Shown: positions 49,401-62,100 of the stretch, piece by piece
Numbering within the stretch: the first letter of the stretch is position 1
Layout of the letters: the number at the start of each line of letters is the position of its first letter
From: Spodoptera frugiperda
Lineage: Eukaryota; Arthropoda; Insecta; Lepidoptera; Noctuidae
NCBI RefSeq assembly: GCF_023101765.2
Contig: NC_064240.1
Span: forward strand, 558,001 to 622,000
DNA: 64,000 nucleotides
Reading direction: 5' to 3'
Notes under the pieces: model-generated
Databases searched by the model: none
Seen by the model: only the letters and a program-made list of their open reading frames with translations
Told to the model about the DNA's origin: nothing
Translations under genes and position numbers: made by a program

Positions 49401-52400
49401 TGTTTCATGGAAAAAATATTTATGAATCAAAAATATAGTAAAGTGTCGTCCTTGTTAGGTCTTAGCTGAGTAGGAAGTAGCACGAGGAGACCAAGGTGAA
49501 CCGATGATAATTACGAAGATACATTAAATATACTGCTTGCAAGTACATTTGACGACATAATTATTAACTTTGAACCAGGGGCGGGAGGTCACCGCTTACG
49601 GTAAAAAATTGTAAGAACTGGTATTAATAGCAGATAATTATAAATATGAGAAAAACGACATAGAATATACAAATTAATTTTGATTTCCATGGTAAATCAA
49701 GGTTTAGAAGATAAGAAAACCTTCAACACACGGGTAAGAACTGAATGAACATATATAAGAACATAGGAGCATACTGATGTCGACATAGATATTGGTCATA
49801 TTACATACAAAATATCCCATCCCTTCCGAACAGACAGGAAGGGACCGACCGGGATAGAGGGTGGTGTAACAGGTGCACAGACAGATGCATGTAACACGTG
49901 GCTCAATGCAGATAACGACGAGACACCTTGCCTCAAAATTATTATTGTTCTTTTAAAAATCATCAGTATATCTAAAGCAATTAGAAGAGATTGTAATATT
50001 ATGACCAAAAAAAAAAGAAAAGATCATAATAATTTGTGCCATCCTATGGGTCAAAATTACTCTTTCAATAAGCAACAAGTGAAACCGTTCTATGATCACA
50101 CTTGACTCAATTAAAATGCTACAGCTCTGCGAATCTCACAAAGTTTCGTCAAAAGCGAGACACCAAAATCCGAGGTGATAGAAAAAGAAATTCCACTGTG
50201 CTTTAGAAATCGCACAAGTGTGTGAGTAAGTGAAACGAAGTGAAACGGGCACTACATGGTCATGGAGCATATCGACGGTCAAATTAAATTCAAATATAGG
50301 CTGTTAGTGAGACCCTCATTCATGGCCTTATGGGTTTGTGACTGCTGAGAAGATATCGTCGCTCTGATCTGACCTCACCAGGGTAACGAAGTCATCAGAT
50401 ACTCTTATTTATAGCGACAAACTTGGAAAATTATTCATTGGTTGTTAATTGGAAACTTTGTCAAGATATCTGGGAAAAGCAATAAGATTTAAGACAGAAT
50501 TTCTGATTGTATCAGCATGTTCTGAGGTGATTATAAGGAGAATCTTGACAGTAATGTGACTGATTAATGGTAAGATCGGACCAAATAACCTAGCTGAACA
50601 TAAATAGTAATTGTGAATGAGTGAAGTCGTCAAGTCACGTGCATCCGTTGCGATAACGTGATGCTGCAGGTACTTGTATGCAGGTACCTATCAATTATAT
50701 TGCATTTACGTTGCATGTTTTCGTCTCTATCTATTGTACAGTCGTTAGTAAAAACATCATCTGCTGACCCGTCCAAGACATTACTGTTCGTCTTTTTTTG
50801 ATTGTCGATTAATGATTATTGTGTTATTGAAAGTCAATGCAATGCTAACTTTGATATTTTATGAATTCCGCCCAAAATATCTTTCCTGAAATGTGTAGCT
50901 TAAATTGTTTCCCTTTTACACCAGGATATGCAGTTAATTAACATTCCTCGTCTTAATTAGAATACCAAATTTTTTAAATAAATTTATTAAGTTTTATGGG
51001 CAAACGTGACTAAGTTTTCACAGCGAGTTGGAACGAAAATTGACTATAATATGTTATTTAAGTGTTCAAGGCTTCATGTAACACGGTAAATAATATATGA
51101 CAATTAAACAAGTTAAGGGCTTAGCGTAGTGAACACTTTGGTCGTGGACTACGATTTCATCATTACATGTTATTTCGAATTAAACATCATCAAACTGGAA
51201 TTATTCAGAATTGTGGTTATACAATTTAATTTAATTCCGAAAATGAGTTAAGCAAAAACTGTTTTAATAAGTCTACAACGATAAAACAAGTGATTAAATA
51301 TTTTTTATAAACCCTAAGATCTGGCCAGACGAGGAAAACCTTGAACATCTTAGTAAATTAGTAGTAGTACGTGTTTAAGTGGTGCTGATGGGGCAAGTTT
51401 ATAATCAACTAGTGCTGCACGCCCTTACACTGGACACTTTAATGATAAGTGAGCACGTGCTCATACTTAGTTTCATTTTCTAGTAATTATGCTATTTTTT
51501 CACTAATTTTAACAATCTGTTGGCTAGTAGGTAACCAAAACGTATACCATTACTAGCGATAAGATAAAATTCATTACTACTCATTGTGTTAATTTCGATA
51601 AAGTAATCGAGAATTCACACGTTTATATTGTACTACATTCGTATCGGTGATAAAAACATTGAAATTCTTTATAAGTTTACCCAGTCATAAAAGAGTTGTT
51701 TCGATTAAAACATTCGAGCAAAATGTTAGGATTTTTTTCATCGCCAACTTAGATTCAAGACAAAAGATCCCAACGAAAGCGAGAGCACCAGACCCTTGGC
51801 GAAACAGGAAAGTGATTCTGTCTCGCTCCGATACGCAGGTTGGACAGGGATAGGGAATAAAAAGACGGTTACGACCGTTTGCATGATGCAAAATAAATAA
51901 TAAAGCCATGACCGACTCCATCTTGGAGTTTGCGGGTTTACGTTGCGATGACATCACCGTAACTTATGATTTCAGTCAACATGATTCTCGGCGATCTGTA
52001 CACTAATGTAATTTATTCTTTTGACGAAACATTCGGCTTAGATGGCCCCGGCACCTGTTGCTATGCTGACTTCACACTTTTTGTGGTCGTGATAAGTTAT
52101 GACGCATACACACTTTTTACTTGCCGTATCTGCTTAATTATGCAAAATAGGTGGATTAGACCTCTTCAGCAGGATCTAACTTAGAATAACAGAAAGGACT
52201 CGTGCTGAAGTTTTAGAACTAGTCACAAAGGAACATTAGGGATTAGAAGAGCATTATATTATGTAACAACTTAGAACTACAAAATATTCTGCGGTTTTTG
52301 CAAAATGTCCTTCAGGCGTCTTCCGATGACGAGGTTAAGTCCTTTGGTTATGTAACTGACCTGTTTGCCTCCGGCAACCATTTTGGCTGATTTTTGGGTC

Positions 52401-55400
52401 ACACGCACTGGGTAATGTCACAGGCACAAACACAAGGTTGTTTATATTATCCTGTGGTGAAGCACGTGAGCCGCGTCTGCCGGACGCGGCGGTAGAGTTT
52501 GAACTGAACGGTCGCGGTCGCCGCGGGGATGCGCGCGCGCCCCGAGCTCAAGGCCGGCGCACGCGCGCTCACCTCACACACCTTGCTCATACCGCCTACA
52601 GTTTCGCTACTTTTTTGTTAGCATCTAAATTGAATAGTGATCCAATCGATGAGTCTACAGACGACATTACCACAATAATTGCACGGCTCAAGTAAGAACT
52701 ATGGTAAACCCAATTAGACAGTAATCACATACAGCAAATTACTTATTAGAAGGCGAGTAGTTATTGCATGTGTGCAAACTGTATAAGAATGATAAAATTT
52801 GTAAAACCTGTGATATGATTATCTTTGCTAATTGTATACACGTGTGTCAGTATTCAGTATACATAGATACATTTCGTTACGAATTAATTGCTTAAGTCAG
52901 CCTAAGTTTATCGGCGCGGCAAGGCTCAATTGGCTGGTATCGTCCCAGTTTTTGTCAATTTACAGTAATTTTCTTAATTAAAGTAATAGAGCCTGTAAGT
53001 AGCAGTACTGTAAACAGAATGTTTAGTAAGTACATACATTACTCTAAGATGTGTTGCGTGTGATATGTACAGTGTATGAGGGGATTTGTTTAATTAGCCC
53101 GGCCTTTGAATTTTCGTTTAAGGAAGGTGGAACAGAAATTAGAGAAAATTAGCACCTGGTTACTGCCGGAAACCATTTACTGAATGAAATGAAAAACTTT
53201 TATGTGATCAGAGTTCTTTCCATCTCAATATAGGGTGGTTATTCACAATTCAAACCATTTGTACAGTATTAGTATGTATTAGGGAATGAGGTTTCTAAAA
53301 AAAAAAATATATTTTCGATAAAATTCCGAGAACCATAGTATTAATTCCCCACAGGACTTCAGAACTAGGCAGCTAGGAGATATTTTTCCTGAAGTTGAAA
53401 ATAGGGAAACGTCAGATTCGATAACCAAAAAGTAATTATTTCCCTGTTTGATAACTGAATGATAAGTGTTCGGAAAGCGATACCAAGTTAATTAGGTAGA
53501 TTAGGTAAATGGGTTAAACAATAGTTCTGCACAATTGTCTTGTGTTTACGAGGACTGTTTCGCGTAAGATCTTTTGATTCGGCCTCTCTCTCTTTAGGTC
53601 TTGTGTTAGCAGATCATCACTTCTAGTATGTTTCAGTTAAGTTAACTGACGCATTTTATATGGAAGATACGTGAAATAATCTGCCAGTTAGACTAACTGA
53701 AACTAGAGATACAGCTTTACTACTTTCAGTTTCAGCAGACTCATACTTTTGTTTAATCGTTATCGTCAAGAGTAACGTTTTTTATCGTTTTGATTTCTCT
53801 TATATGTAATTAAATACTTCGATCAAATATTCGTTTAATTCAGAGGTCGACTATTTATGTTTATATATTGATATCGACTTATTATATTGAACTTCACAGG
53901 AACATAAACAAAACCGAATAAGAGATATGCTGAGTTCATCGACCTCTTGCAGCAAAATGATAACACAGTCTCTAATTAAACGTTTTTCTGTCTAACGAAC
54001 TCGTCGACAAATCAACCTTAGCTCGGAGCTAACTTGACATCAGCTTTGAGCCCATTAACCCTTGATGAACACGGATCTGCCGGAACACAGATAGAAGCAC
54101 GACACATGTTTATTTTCTAATATTACTTGCAGACGAATAGTTTGACCTTTGCGGGAATTTGATAATGACTTTGTTGAATGAAATAGGTTAAATAAAAGTT
54201 ATTTTTTAACCGATGCAAATAATTTTATATTTGAATGTGATAAATAGGTATGATATAAATATCAAAGTTTACATGATAGCGATTTTTGAGTGCATCGTGT
54301 ACACAACACATTTCATAATCGACGGAAATGGATAACGAGTGAGTAAGCTTATCTAGAGTTGTTACTTGTTCGCGTCTAGTGTGTTCCACCGACAGTTTAA
54401 CTGCAAATATATTGAATGATAAGTGCAACGGAGGGGCCATGCCTTGTGAGGTCCCACGTCTTATCTTGGCAGAGAGACTCTTCGCGGTCCTATATTTTTA
54501 TAGATTCGTTTTTCGGTTTGTAATGGCGAGAGAGAAACCTTATTTGAAGAGACATGATGTAGTGACGTAGATATATTAATATGATCTCTTAAGAGATTGA
54601 ATGAAAGGAAAGAGGGACTTCAAAAGGAGATAAGGCATGATCTCTTAGGAAACATCCAGAATAAAGGTTAGGATCACAGCTGGCGAGTACTCTGCAAGAT
54701 TTAATAAATTGCCAATTCCGAACCAGTTGTGAAAAGCGTAGAAGAAAGAGAAGAGGAATGCGATGCGGTCGTGTGTTCGTAGTATTTAGCTAGCAGGTAT
54801 ATAAACAAGGTGCGACGCTCGGACGTGTGCCGGTATGTCGCGGGCCGCGGGCCGGCCGCTGTCCACTAACCAGATAACGCGCGCCCCACTTTCCCGCTTC
54901 CTTCCTATGACACACTTGAGCTAGGCTTCTCCGCAACTTACATTATATCACTTGTTATTACTTATTAGATTTACAACTCACTCACATTACCTACACTCAT
55001 TATACAAACAGGATATTTTGTTTATCCATTAGTTTAAAACCTCTCAATATCATGCACAAAATTGTTCACCATTTCCCCCCTAAAAAAGAGTCAATAAACC
55101 CGTTTTCGATAAAGAATGTCTTGCCAATTTCCTTCGAATTATGGAGTAAAATTGAATGAACTAGACAAATTATTTTATAGCTAAAAACAGGTTTATCTTT
55201 TTTATGTATAATGTATATTGTACAAGTAGGGTCAATAACATGAGTTATGTAAAAATATTCTAATAAAATGGCAAAATCTTTGAGCTTCATACTGGCTCCC
55301 ACACACCATAAACAAAAACCAAGAGAGCAAACTAGAGTATGCAATCATGCTAATGGCATTTACCAATTATGTTCACATAGCTGGGCTACAATACATTTAA

Positions 55401-57756
55401 TAGAGCTACACGCCATACTGTATACTCTATAGTAAGTAGTGACGATGAATGGAGTGGCGACCTTCCAACTTACATTACTTTGAACTTGCGTCCATTCTGT
55501 CAATGGAGACCAATTTGTGGAGCATGCAAGCTTTTATTTCAAATAAAAAACAAAACAAGCAATCTAATGCTATAAAAAAAAAAAACTAAACCAAAATCAA
55601 CTAAATGCAAAAAACTAAAAATCAAAACAACAAAATAAAAAACTCAGCTACAGGTTAAAAAATAAATCAGGGAAAACCAAACGCAAACATTCGGACTAAC
55701 CAAGGCATTATCATTTGCGCCTAAATCAAGCGCGTTGCTAATATAACCCAGTATCTGGAAAGACAAATGTATAAAGAAACAGGTTTAATATTTGTTAGGT
55801 GATTAACAATATGCTCATGAATAATTCTTGCTAGAAAACCGATAAGCTTCACATCTACATAAAACAAAATAGGTATAGAAGTTGTATTTTTAATCCATCT
55901 TTACTAGTCTATAAACTGTTATCTAATTTGAAAACTCCAAATATATTGTATTGTGTTTTTATTTTGAGCATACAAAATTGCATCCATGAGGCTGGAGAGG
56001 AAGAGATAATGCTCAGTATCAAACAGCTCAGGATGTGATAAACAGTCAATGTCAGCATGGAGGACTCACTAAATATTCAGTAAATTGTGAATGTTTATCA
56101 TCCAATTTGTTACTCACTTTCAAACCAACACTTTAATTGAGTCACAGTTAATTTCCATTTATATTTAGTAACACCACATTATGTGTAATAATATACTGCC
56201 TACGTGATTGATAACAATATTAATTCATGTTTTTTCAAAAAGGAAAATTTATTTAATAAAATATGTAACTAACTATTATTAAAATACCTGTTATTCATTC
56301 ATTCTGTTTAACATAATATACCTAATACTAATTTGTTTTGTTAGTTACTTTGAAAAAATAATAACTGTTTAATTTGACATAATACCTCTACATTATGTAA
56401 AAAAATATTATTAATCCTATTGGCAAGTAAATAAATGATCAATAAGAAACATGCCTTGTGTTATAGACAATATTCAGTGTTAGTTTCAAGTACCACAGCA
56501 ATGCTTTTACAGTCAAATGCAGCTACCAAATTATCAAACTACTCATATTCTTTCAAAAGAGTAAAATTAATGAATGACTATAATATTGAGCAGCCATTCA
56601 ATAAAAATATAACATTGCTAGCAAAATGGCAAATAAACTAGAATGAATATATCACAGTGAAACATATACTTCTAATGTAGAGTGGCACTTAATTGTTGTG
56701 CTATCTTAAATATTTCAAGGTGCATCACAGTTAGTGACAACATTTAAAAGAACATCTTCAAGTCAAGTGTTGTTTAAGTACTTAGGTAATTGAGTTCTTG
56801 TTAGATTTTTAGTAGTAACATTCAATGAGTCATGTACTATTTAGACACAGTTTCAAACCTATACAAAAATTTGTCTCTACTTAGTTACAATACTATACTT
56901 CATTCAGATTCTTTTAATTATACTTGTCTTATACCACAATGATAATGAGAATTGATTAGACAATTACCTAATTGATAATTAGTTATAATTTCTACAAAAC
57001 ATTAACACACAGAATACAGTTAGCAAAATTAGTCAATGTTCCTTCTGTAGAGAGGTATTCTTCCTTTTCAAATACAAGTAGACCATAAAATGTGATTGAA
57101 TTGAATCACTTGAGAATAAATAAAGTGCATTTTTATTTATGTAATAACTTTCTATTGTTGTATGTCTCTTGCATAGAGGTATGTTTGGAATGTACTTGAA
57201 ACTAAATGATATTTATCAAATGATAGTCACTATAGCTGCTCAATGTAAATGTCTTTACATAATTATAATCTACCTGTTTCTTATTGGACAAAATTTAGGT
57301 TTCAGCAATACTGTGTACTTGTGTTATCACAACTAACAAGATAACCCATAATGTAATTCCTCAATATTACGAAATACTCTTATCTTTCTTGCCGCAAAGG
57401 CACTTTTACTTTCCAAAAGACACATACATTATCATAAATATTTATGCTGTCACCTCAATATAATCAAGACACACATTTAGTTAGCTATCATTACTATTTT
57501 TAGTCAATTGTTTGCACTGATCTTACTTGTTGAACAGTACAACACTGTTATCAATGTAGAAAGTTAATTTGGTATAAAAATGTCTCTCCTAAGCCTGTGC
57601 AGCGTCATACATGTGTCGTCTGATTACATTGCAATGGTGAAATCAGTAAACTCACGTATCCACGACAGAGACTAACTCTGCATTTAAAAAAACTACTAAC
57701 AAACTACTCGTTATCAACAATTGAACGTAAACAAGAGTACTCACCGATTTCGGCAT
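28415..57756 (-). CDS. Moe: Moesin, ERM membrane-cytoskeleton linker (9 coding exons, 575 aa)
   Basis: Links cortical actin to plasma-membrane proteins. Coding exons in transcript order: 57756-57745, 43622-43443, 31106-30984, 30289-30119, 30037-29826, 29739-29479, 29377-29137, 29015-28653 and 28579-28415. It begins MPKS then MNVRVTTMDAELEFAIQQTT. Residues 1 to about 295 are the FERM domain (VWFFGLQYTDSKGD, KFYPEDV, IGFPWSEIRNISFNDRKF, ELYMRRRKPD). About 295-460 is the charged coiled coil (exons 7-8). The last 80 or so residues are the F-actin-binding tail GRDKYKTLREIRKGNTKRR, ending DQFENM. Thr556 in KYKTLRE matches the activating phospho-threonine of ERMs. Length is normal. Exon 5 uses a GTCAGT donor that splits the Lys of DDKLTPK. 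A 14.1-kb intron follows exon 1 and a 12.3-kb intron follows exon 2. An acceptor at 57779-57781 places 22 nt of 5' UTR on exon 1. Confidence 0.95.
30465..30750. repeat. Possible transposon fragment in Moesin intron 3
   Basis: A segment of about 290 bp, more GC-rich than its flanks, contains accactcaagggtcgggtgg and gttggaggcctcagtcaaca. Its composition and isolated position in the intron suggest an old retroelement fragment. No conserved protein motif could be read. Confidence 0.3.
33839..34009 (-). other. Unassigned coding-like open frame in Moesin intron 2
   Basis: On the minus strand, 56 sense codons run between in-frame stops. The C-terminal part reads like real protein: VEKTGKVLTCAVKKLMT, then PEDEDEEAAYDRADDL, then VRLDLEATGIVEG and stop. 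Codon choice (many G/C third bases, acidic run) contrasts with the AT-rich intron. A possible donor, CTG|GTAAGA, follows DDL. There is no ATG at a fitting place, so it would need an upstream exon. It could be a cryptic exon of a nested gene or a decayed retrocopy. I do not recognise the family. Confidence 0.35.
34771..34808. repeat. Perfect 18-bp inverted repeat with 2-nt spacer
   Basis: atggagacaggttaggta, then CA, then its exact reverse complement. The 38-bp palindrome can form a cruciform or RNA hairpin. It lies in Moesin intron 2 with no homologous flanks. Confidence 0.9.
42045..42185 (+). repeat. Dispersed lepidopteran repeat copy in Moesin intron 2
   Basis: Contains ggggaaaatcatccagtaac, ctaactgactaaaaaccacc and ttttcgaaccggagccccgg. 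It is related to the copies near 8275 and 18285, and the most extended of the three. Confidence 0.5.
52573..52590 (-). promoter_or_regulatory. Candidate alternative first coding exon of Moesin
   Basis: On the minus strand ATG-AGC-AAG-GTG-TGT-GAG is followed by the donor GTGAGC. Both this donor and the inner one (AAG|GTGTGT) leave phase 0, which is exactly the phase of Moesin exon 2 (MNVRVTT). The product would start MSKVCE-MNVRV or MSK-MNVRV, similar in style to MPKS-MNVRV. A GC- and CpG-rich stretch lies immediately 3' of it. This is a candidate only. Confidence 0.35.
54798..54924 (+). promoter_or_regulatory. CpG-rich pocket with TATA-like motif and short frame
   Basis: tatataaac at about 54798-54806 is followed by gtgcgacgctcggacgtgtg, a dense CpG stretch, and a 29-codon frame (54835-54924, starts MSRAAGRPLSTNQ). 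On the minus strand the same pocket has a possible donor (ctg|gttagt). It looks like a promoter or alternative first exon. The small frame alone is weak evidence of a gene. Confidence 0.25.
55540..55680. repeat. A-rich low-complexity tract
   Basis: About 140 bp of A/C-rich words such as aaaaaactaaaaatcaaaac on the plus strand (T-rich on the Moesin transcript strand). No clear period. Confidence 0.6.
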
Positions 57757-58113
57757 CTTGGCGGTTTGTGATCACAATCTGCAACGAGACAGAATACATG
57801 TAACGATACGATAATTTTGCTCACGTAAATTTCCACCGCGGCTGACGGGTCCTCTGCCGCGTGACATTACACATGAAATTGTGACTGAACGCCTATTTGT
57901 ACACACGCATAACGTTCATTAAGTGCTCTATTCAGTGCTATTCTATACATTTTCACACAAAATAATCTTGCTTGAACGATGACAATAAAATTGTAGTCAC
58001 CGGGCAGTCGGCTGAACTTAGAAAAACGTTAAATAAAAATTCAAAGTGTATAGGCCGAATTTCAAAGTGGCGTCTTAGGTATTTATAATTAATATGTTTA
58101 GACTCTTACTTAC

Positions 58114-59106
58114 CCGGTAATAAGAAGAATATCACCTAATAATCCACATAAGTAGAACAACACACATAAAGAATGCACACACCCTTGAGTCACAAAAATA
58201 TCGCGATGTGACAACTGCCTGCGTGACGTGGTAGCCGATGTTGTTATCACAAAACTATCACATTCTGCTTTAATTTTATTACAGAATGTCAACAGTATAT
58301 GATTAGATTATACTTAGTCAATAAGGAAAAGAAAATAAAACTGACAAGAATTAAAACATTAAAATGAAAGTTTATTGATATTTACAACAGTTAAGTTTAA
58401 ATAATATTTCTCAATAAATCTACCAAAAACTTATTGATTTTGTAATCTAGCAACATTTTACTAACGAAATCAATTACACGTAGTATTTTTATGGTAATCA
58501 TATAAATGTTTTTAGCCCAAAACTGCATTATATTACATAAAATTGTCTCAAATAAGATACAAATATTGTGGTTTTTTTATACTTTAACTTTTTTTTAAGA
58601 TTTGACGATTTATGTTATTATGACTTTATTTATTACATTCAAATACTTATAGGTTTTTGCGTAAATTGAAACATATATAATTTCGTTTAGGAATTCAAGC
58701 TCAAAAATTCACTGGATTCTCATTACAAAAATAATTTCACATATGAAAATACTATTGGTTAGTAATAATTTGTCAAATTTGATTTATTTAATTTCCAATC
58801 ATAGCTATTTAAATGCTTTGTAAACCATTTTGCCCTATAAATATTTCGTCAATTAGTACCTATTTCAAAACGAACGATCGGTTGTCATTATTGAAAATTA
58901 ATGTCATTTTGTTATCGTAAAGAATGACAATGAATGAATTCAAAGCCAACTGGAAAAGTGAATTTGTCTATTAACGTAAATAAAACAACAATTTTGAAAT
59001 AATACTACAAAATTAAATACAAGTGACTAAAATGTGCAAGTGATATAAGTTATAACTCCATGTAATTTTATATGTTTATAATCTAAGAGTCGGTAACCTC
59101 AACGAA
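58114..59106. promoter_or_regulatory. Divergent promoter region, Moesin and ZDHHC6
   Basis: A good minus-strand donor (CCGG|GTAAGT, intron start at 58113) and the acceptor at 57779-57781 predict a noncoding Moesin exon ending at 58114. The Moesin transcription start should lie upstream, near 58200-58300. ZDHHC6 starts translation at 59107 on the other strand. The region between is AT-rich, without a recognised repeat. Confidence 0.45.
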
Positions 59107-62100
59107 ATGGCATCAACGCCCTTTCGTAGATTGCTTCATTGGGGACCTTTGTCGGTGTTTGGTAAGTTTATATTACTTTTAGGAGTCATAATTACTTTCA
59201 AGAGTCTTTATATTGTCATCAGCAATAAGTTATCTTCAGCTAATAGCCAGGAACTGATGAAAACACGAGCATACGTATGAAAGTTATTTATAACTTTCGT
59301 TTACTTTGCGGTAAACAATGACTAAATACATGCGGGTTAAATGACGGTCCGTCATTGACCCCAGTGGTATACTCACGCAATTATAACTTAACATTAATTT
59401 CAGGTATAATAAAACTAATAACATGGGCGATGGTCCATCTGCTGGGCATGTGGTGGCCTCCACACTCCTCATTGGCAGCAGCTCTACATGCCGCACTGTT
59501 CCTGAGTCTGGCGGGCTCCACTTTATACTTCTTCCTTCAGTCTTTACTTGAAGGTCCAGGATTTGTTCCACTGGGTTGGAAACCGGTGGGTGGAATTATG
59601 AATTACTATGTTTAATGAATATTTTTTTGTATTATGTAGCTCTGTATTACATAACTCTGCAAAATTAATACAATCATTTTTTTTTAATTTGACTTATTAG
59701 TAATAGAAAAAGTCTAAAATTTTAGACTTCTCCTAATTTAACCAGAGCAATACCTACTGATTAAATTAATTTTTATATTGAATAAGCTTATAATTAAGTT
59801 GGAAATTTTAAATATATTCACAATATTAAAAATGATTATTTGTCATATTTTTTTTATATAATCAAACTGTTAAGTGTAATCTTGATTTATTATTGGTAAC
59901 AATTAAGTTTTGATTGAGGAAACAACTTTATTATCCTTGTGTACTAAATTTGTCTACAATAAAGTAGTATTTTTCTAAATGCCTGTTGTTTATTTACAGG
60001 AGAATGAAGAGGACACACATAATCTACAGTTCTGCACAGTCTGTAATGGATTCAAAGCACCAAGGTCACATCACTGTAGGAAATGTAATTATACCAACAA
60101 TTATTTTAATTTATGCCAACAATTTATGGTAATAGTTATTATGGTAGGCCTTGGCGTTGTCAATATAATATTGATAATAATATATGATGGATGATGGTAT
60201 TTACTTAATTTAATAGTTGGTGTATAGTGTCATCTATTTTGTTGCCATACAGGTTAGCAAGCAACTTCAAATCTGGTTAGAGCTAGGCCCCATTTGTTCA
60301 TTGTGCTATGTTACAACATCACAGCATCATTCTCCATATATTTTTTATGACATGCACCATTACACCATTACGTTGTTGCGATGCAACACATCATAATGGA
60401 CTAATTGAATCTCACTCTTCTTTTATACAGCCAATAATTAAAATCCACATAGGAATACTCGTATTCCTATGTGGATTGATAAGATTATAGGAATACGAGT
60501 ATTCCTATGTGGCCTAATTAGTTAGAACTAGACATAGACATCTAACCAACTCTTATTATTTATTTAAACAGGTTTTTGTTTCTGATTAGATATAAAGGAT
60601 ATGTTTTGCTATGGTAGACATTAGTATCAGTTTATTATCATTTGTTTTTTATTGAATAGACCCTGTAAGCCTTTTTCAAACATGGAAGCCTTTTTATATC
60701 AACTATCTGTTTCTATTAGTCTCGTATTACTAAAACTCGCCACTATTTAATTAATTATTAATTCCAGGTGGGTACTGTGTAAAGAAGATGGACCACCACT
60801 GTCCATGGATCAACTGCTGTGTGGGCCACAACAACCACGGATACTTCACACTGTTCCTCATATCTGCTGTGCTTGGCTGCTTCCATGCTTCTGTTGTAAG
60901 TTAATTATTTAAAGAATATATAGTTTTTCTTTAGGTAAAAAAAGTATGACAGAAATGCATGCATTAGTGTTAGCTATTTTGTGTTATGGTGAGTGAGAGT
61001 TGATAAGAATATACATGATAACATTATTATTTACATAATGTGGAAGAATGAAAGTTAAACAATAAAACAACAGATCACTACGAAAATAAGCATTCAGCTC
61101 ATGGATTGTTGAAACACCAGAGAAGTTGAGAAATGAAAAATGATGAAATGAAAATGAAAAATGATTTATTCAATAATACTGTTGGTTTAACAATTTTGAG
61201 GTTGACCTCTCCTTTTAAGTGTAAAAACACCTGTGCCAGGGGAGGCCGCTCTCCCTTAACTTGTTTACATTTATGTTTATGTCTATGTTTAATTACATAT
61301 CTTCTTAATAATGTGTTGTGACAAACACTATTGTGTTGCGAGTTTTTTAAAGAAACTTTGATTTTTATACAAGTCTCCTTATATTTGCAGGTGCTAACAA
61401 TCTGCATGTACCACGCAATAAACCGCGTGTGGTACATGCACAACGGTACAGGCCGCGAGCCCATGATATACCTGACGCTCACGACGTTACTGCTCACCCT
61501 GCTCGCTATAGGCATGGCTGTGGGCGTCGTCTTAGCTGTAGGAGTACTTTTGTACTTACAAGTAAGTCCATTTTAAGTGCTTAGGCAAAAGTGTACTTTA
61601 AATGCTAATTCATAGGGATTGTTTCTCTACATGAACACAATTCTCAACTTTTAAACCCATTTTAAAAATTATTTCTAATCCGATTACAAAACATTTGTAC
61701 CTTTAAAGTAATTTGCATCTAGTTTGGTATAGTTACAGTTGAAAATGCAATGACAGCTACAATGCAAAATTTTCTTTCAATCAGAAATGTACTTTACTTC
61801 ACACACATAAAGTTCTATATTCCAAAACATATCATTTTATCCACAGCTTCGCGGTATATTCCGCAATCAGACGACAATAGAAGACTGGATAGTTGAGAAG
61901 GCGCAGGGTAGACGGGAGGAGCAAGGTCTGCCGGAGTTTGTGTTCCCCTACAACTTGGGGTGGAAGAACAATGTCCAGCTCGTACTCTATGGGTCCAAGT
62001 GGGACGGTATTAAGTGGCCGTTGAGGGAAGGATGTGGGGAGTACGATCTTACGGTGAGTTGTTATATCTTGCTTCTCCAAACCTTATCTTCGGATCTCAC

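Larger units (their letters stand above)
43623..57744 (-). other. Moesin intron 1 (14.1 kb)
   Basis: AT-rich with few recognisable mobile elements. GC-rich pockets at about 52480-52570 and 54810-54900 may mark internal promoters. An A-rich low-complexity tract lies at about 55540-55680. I see no complete gene in it. Confidence 0.6.
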
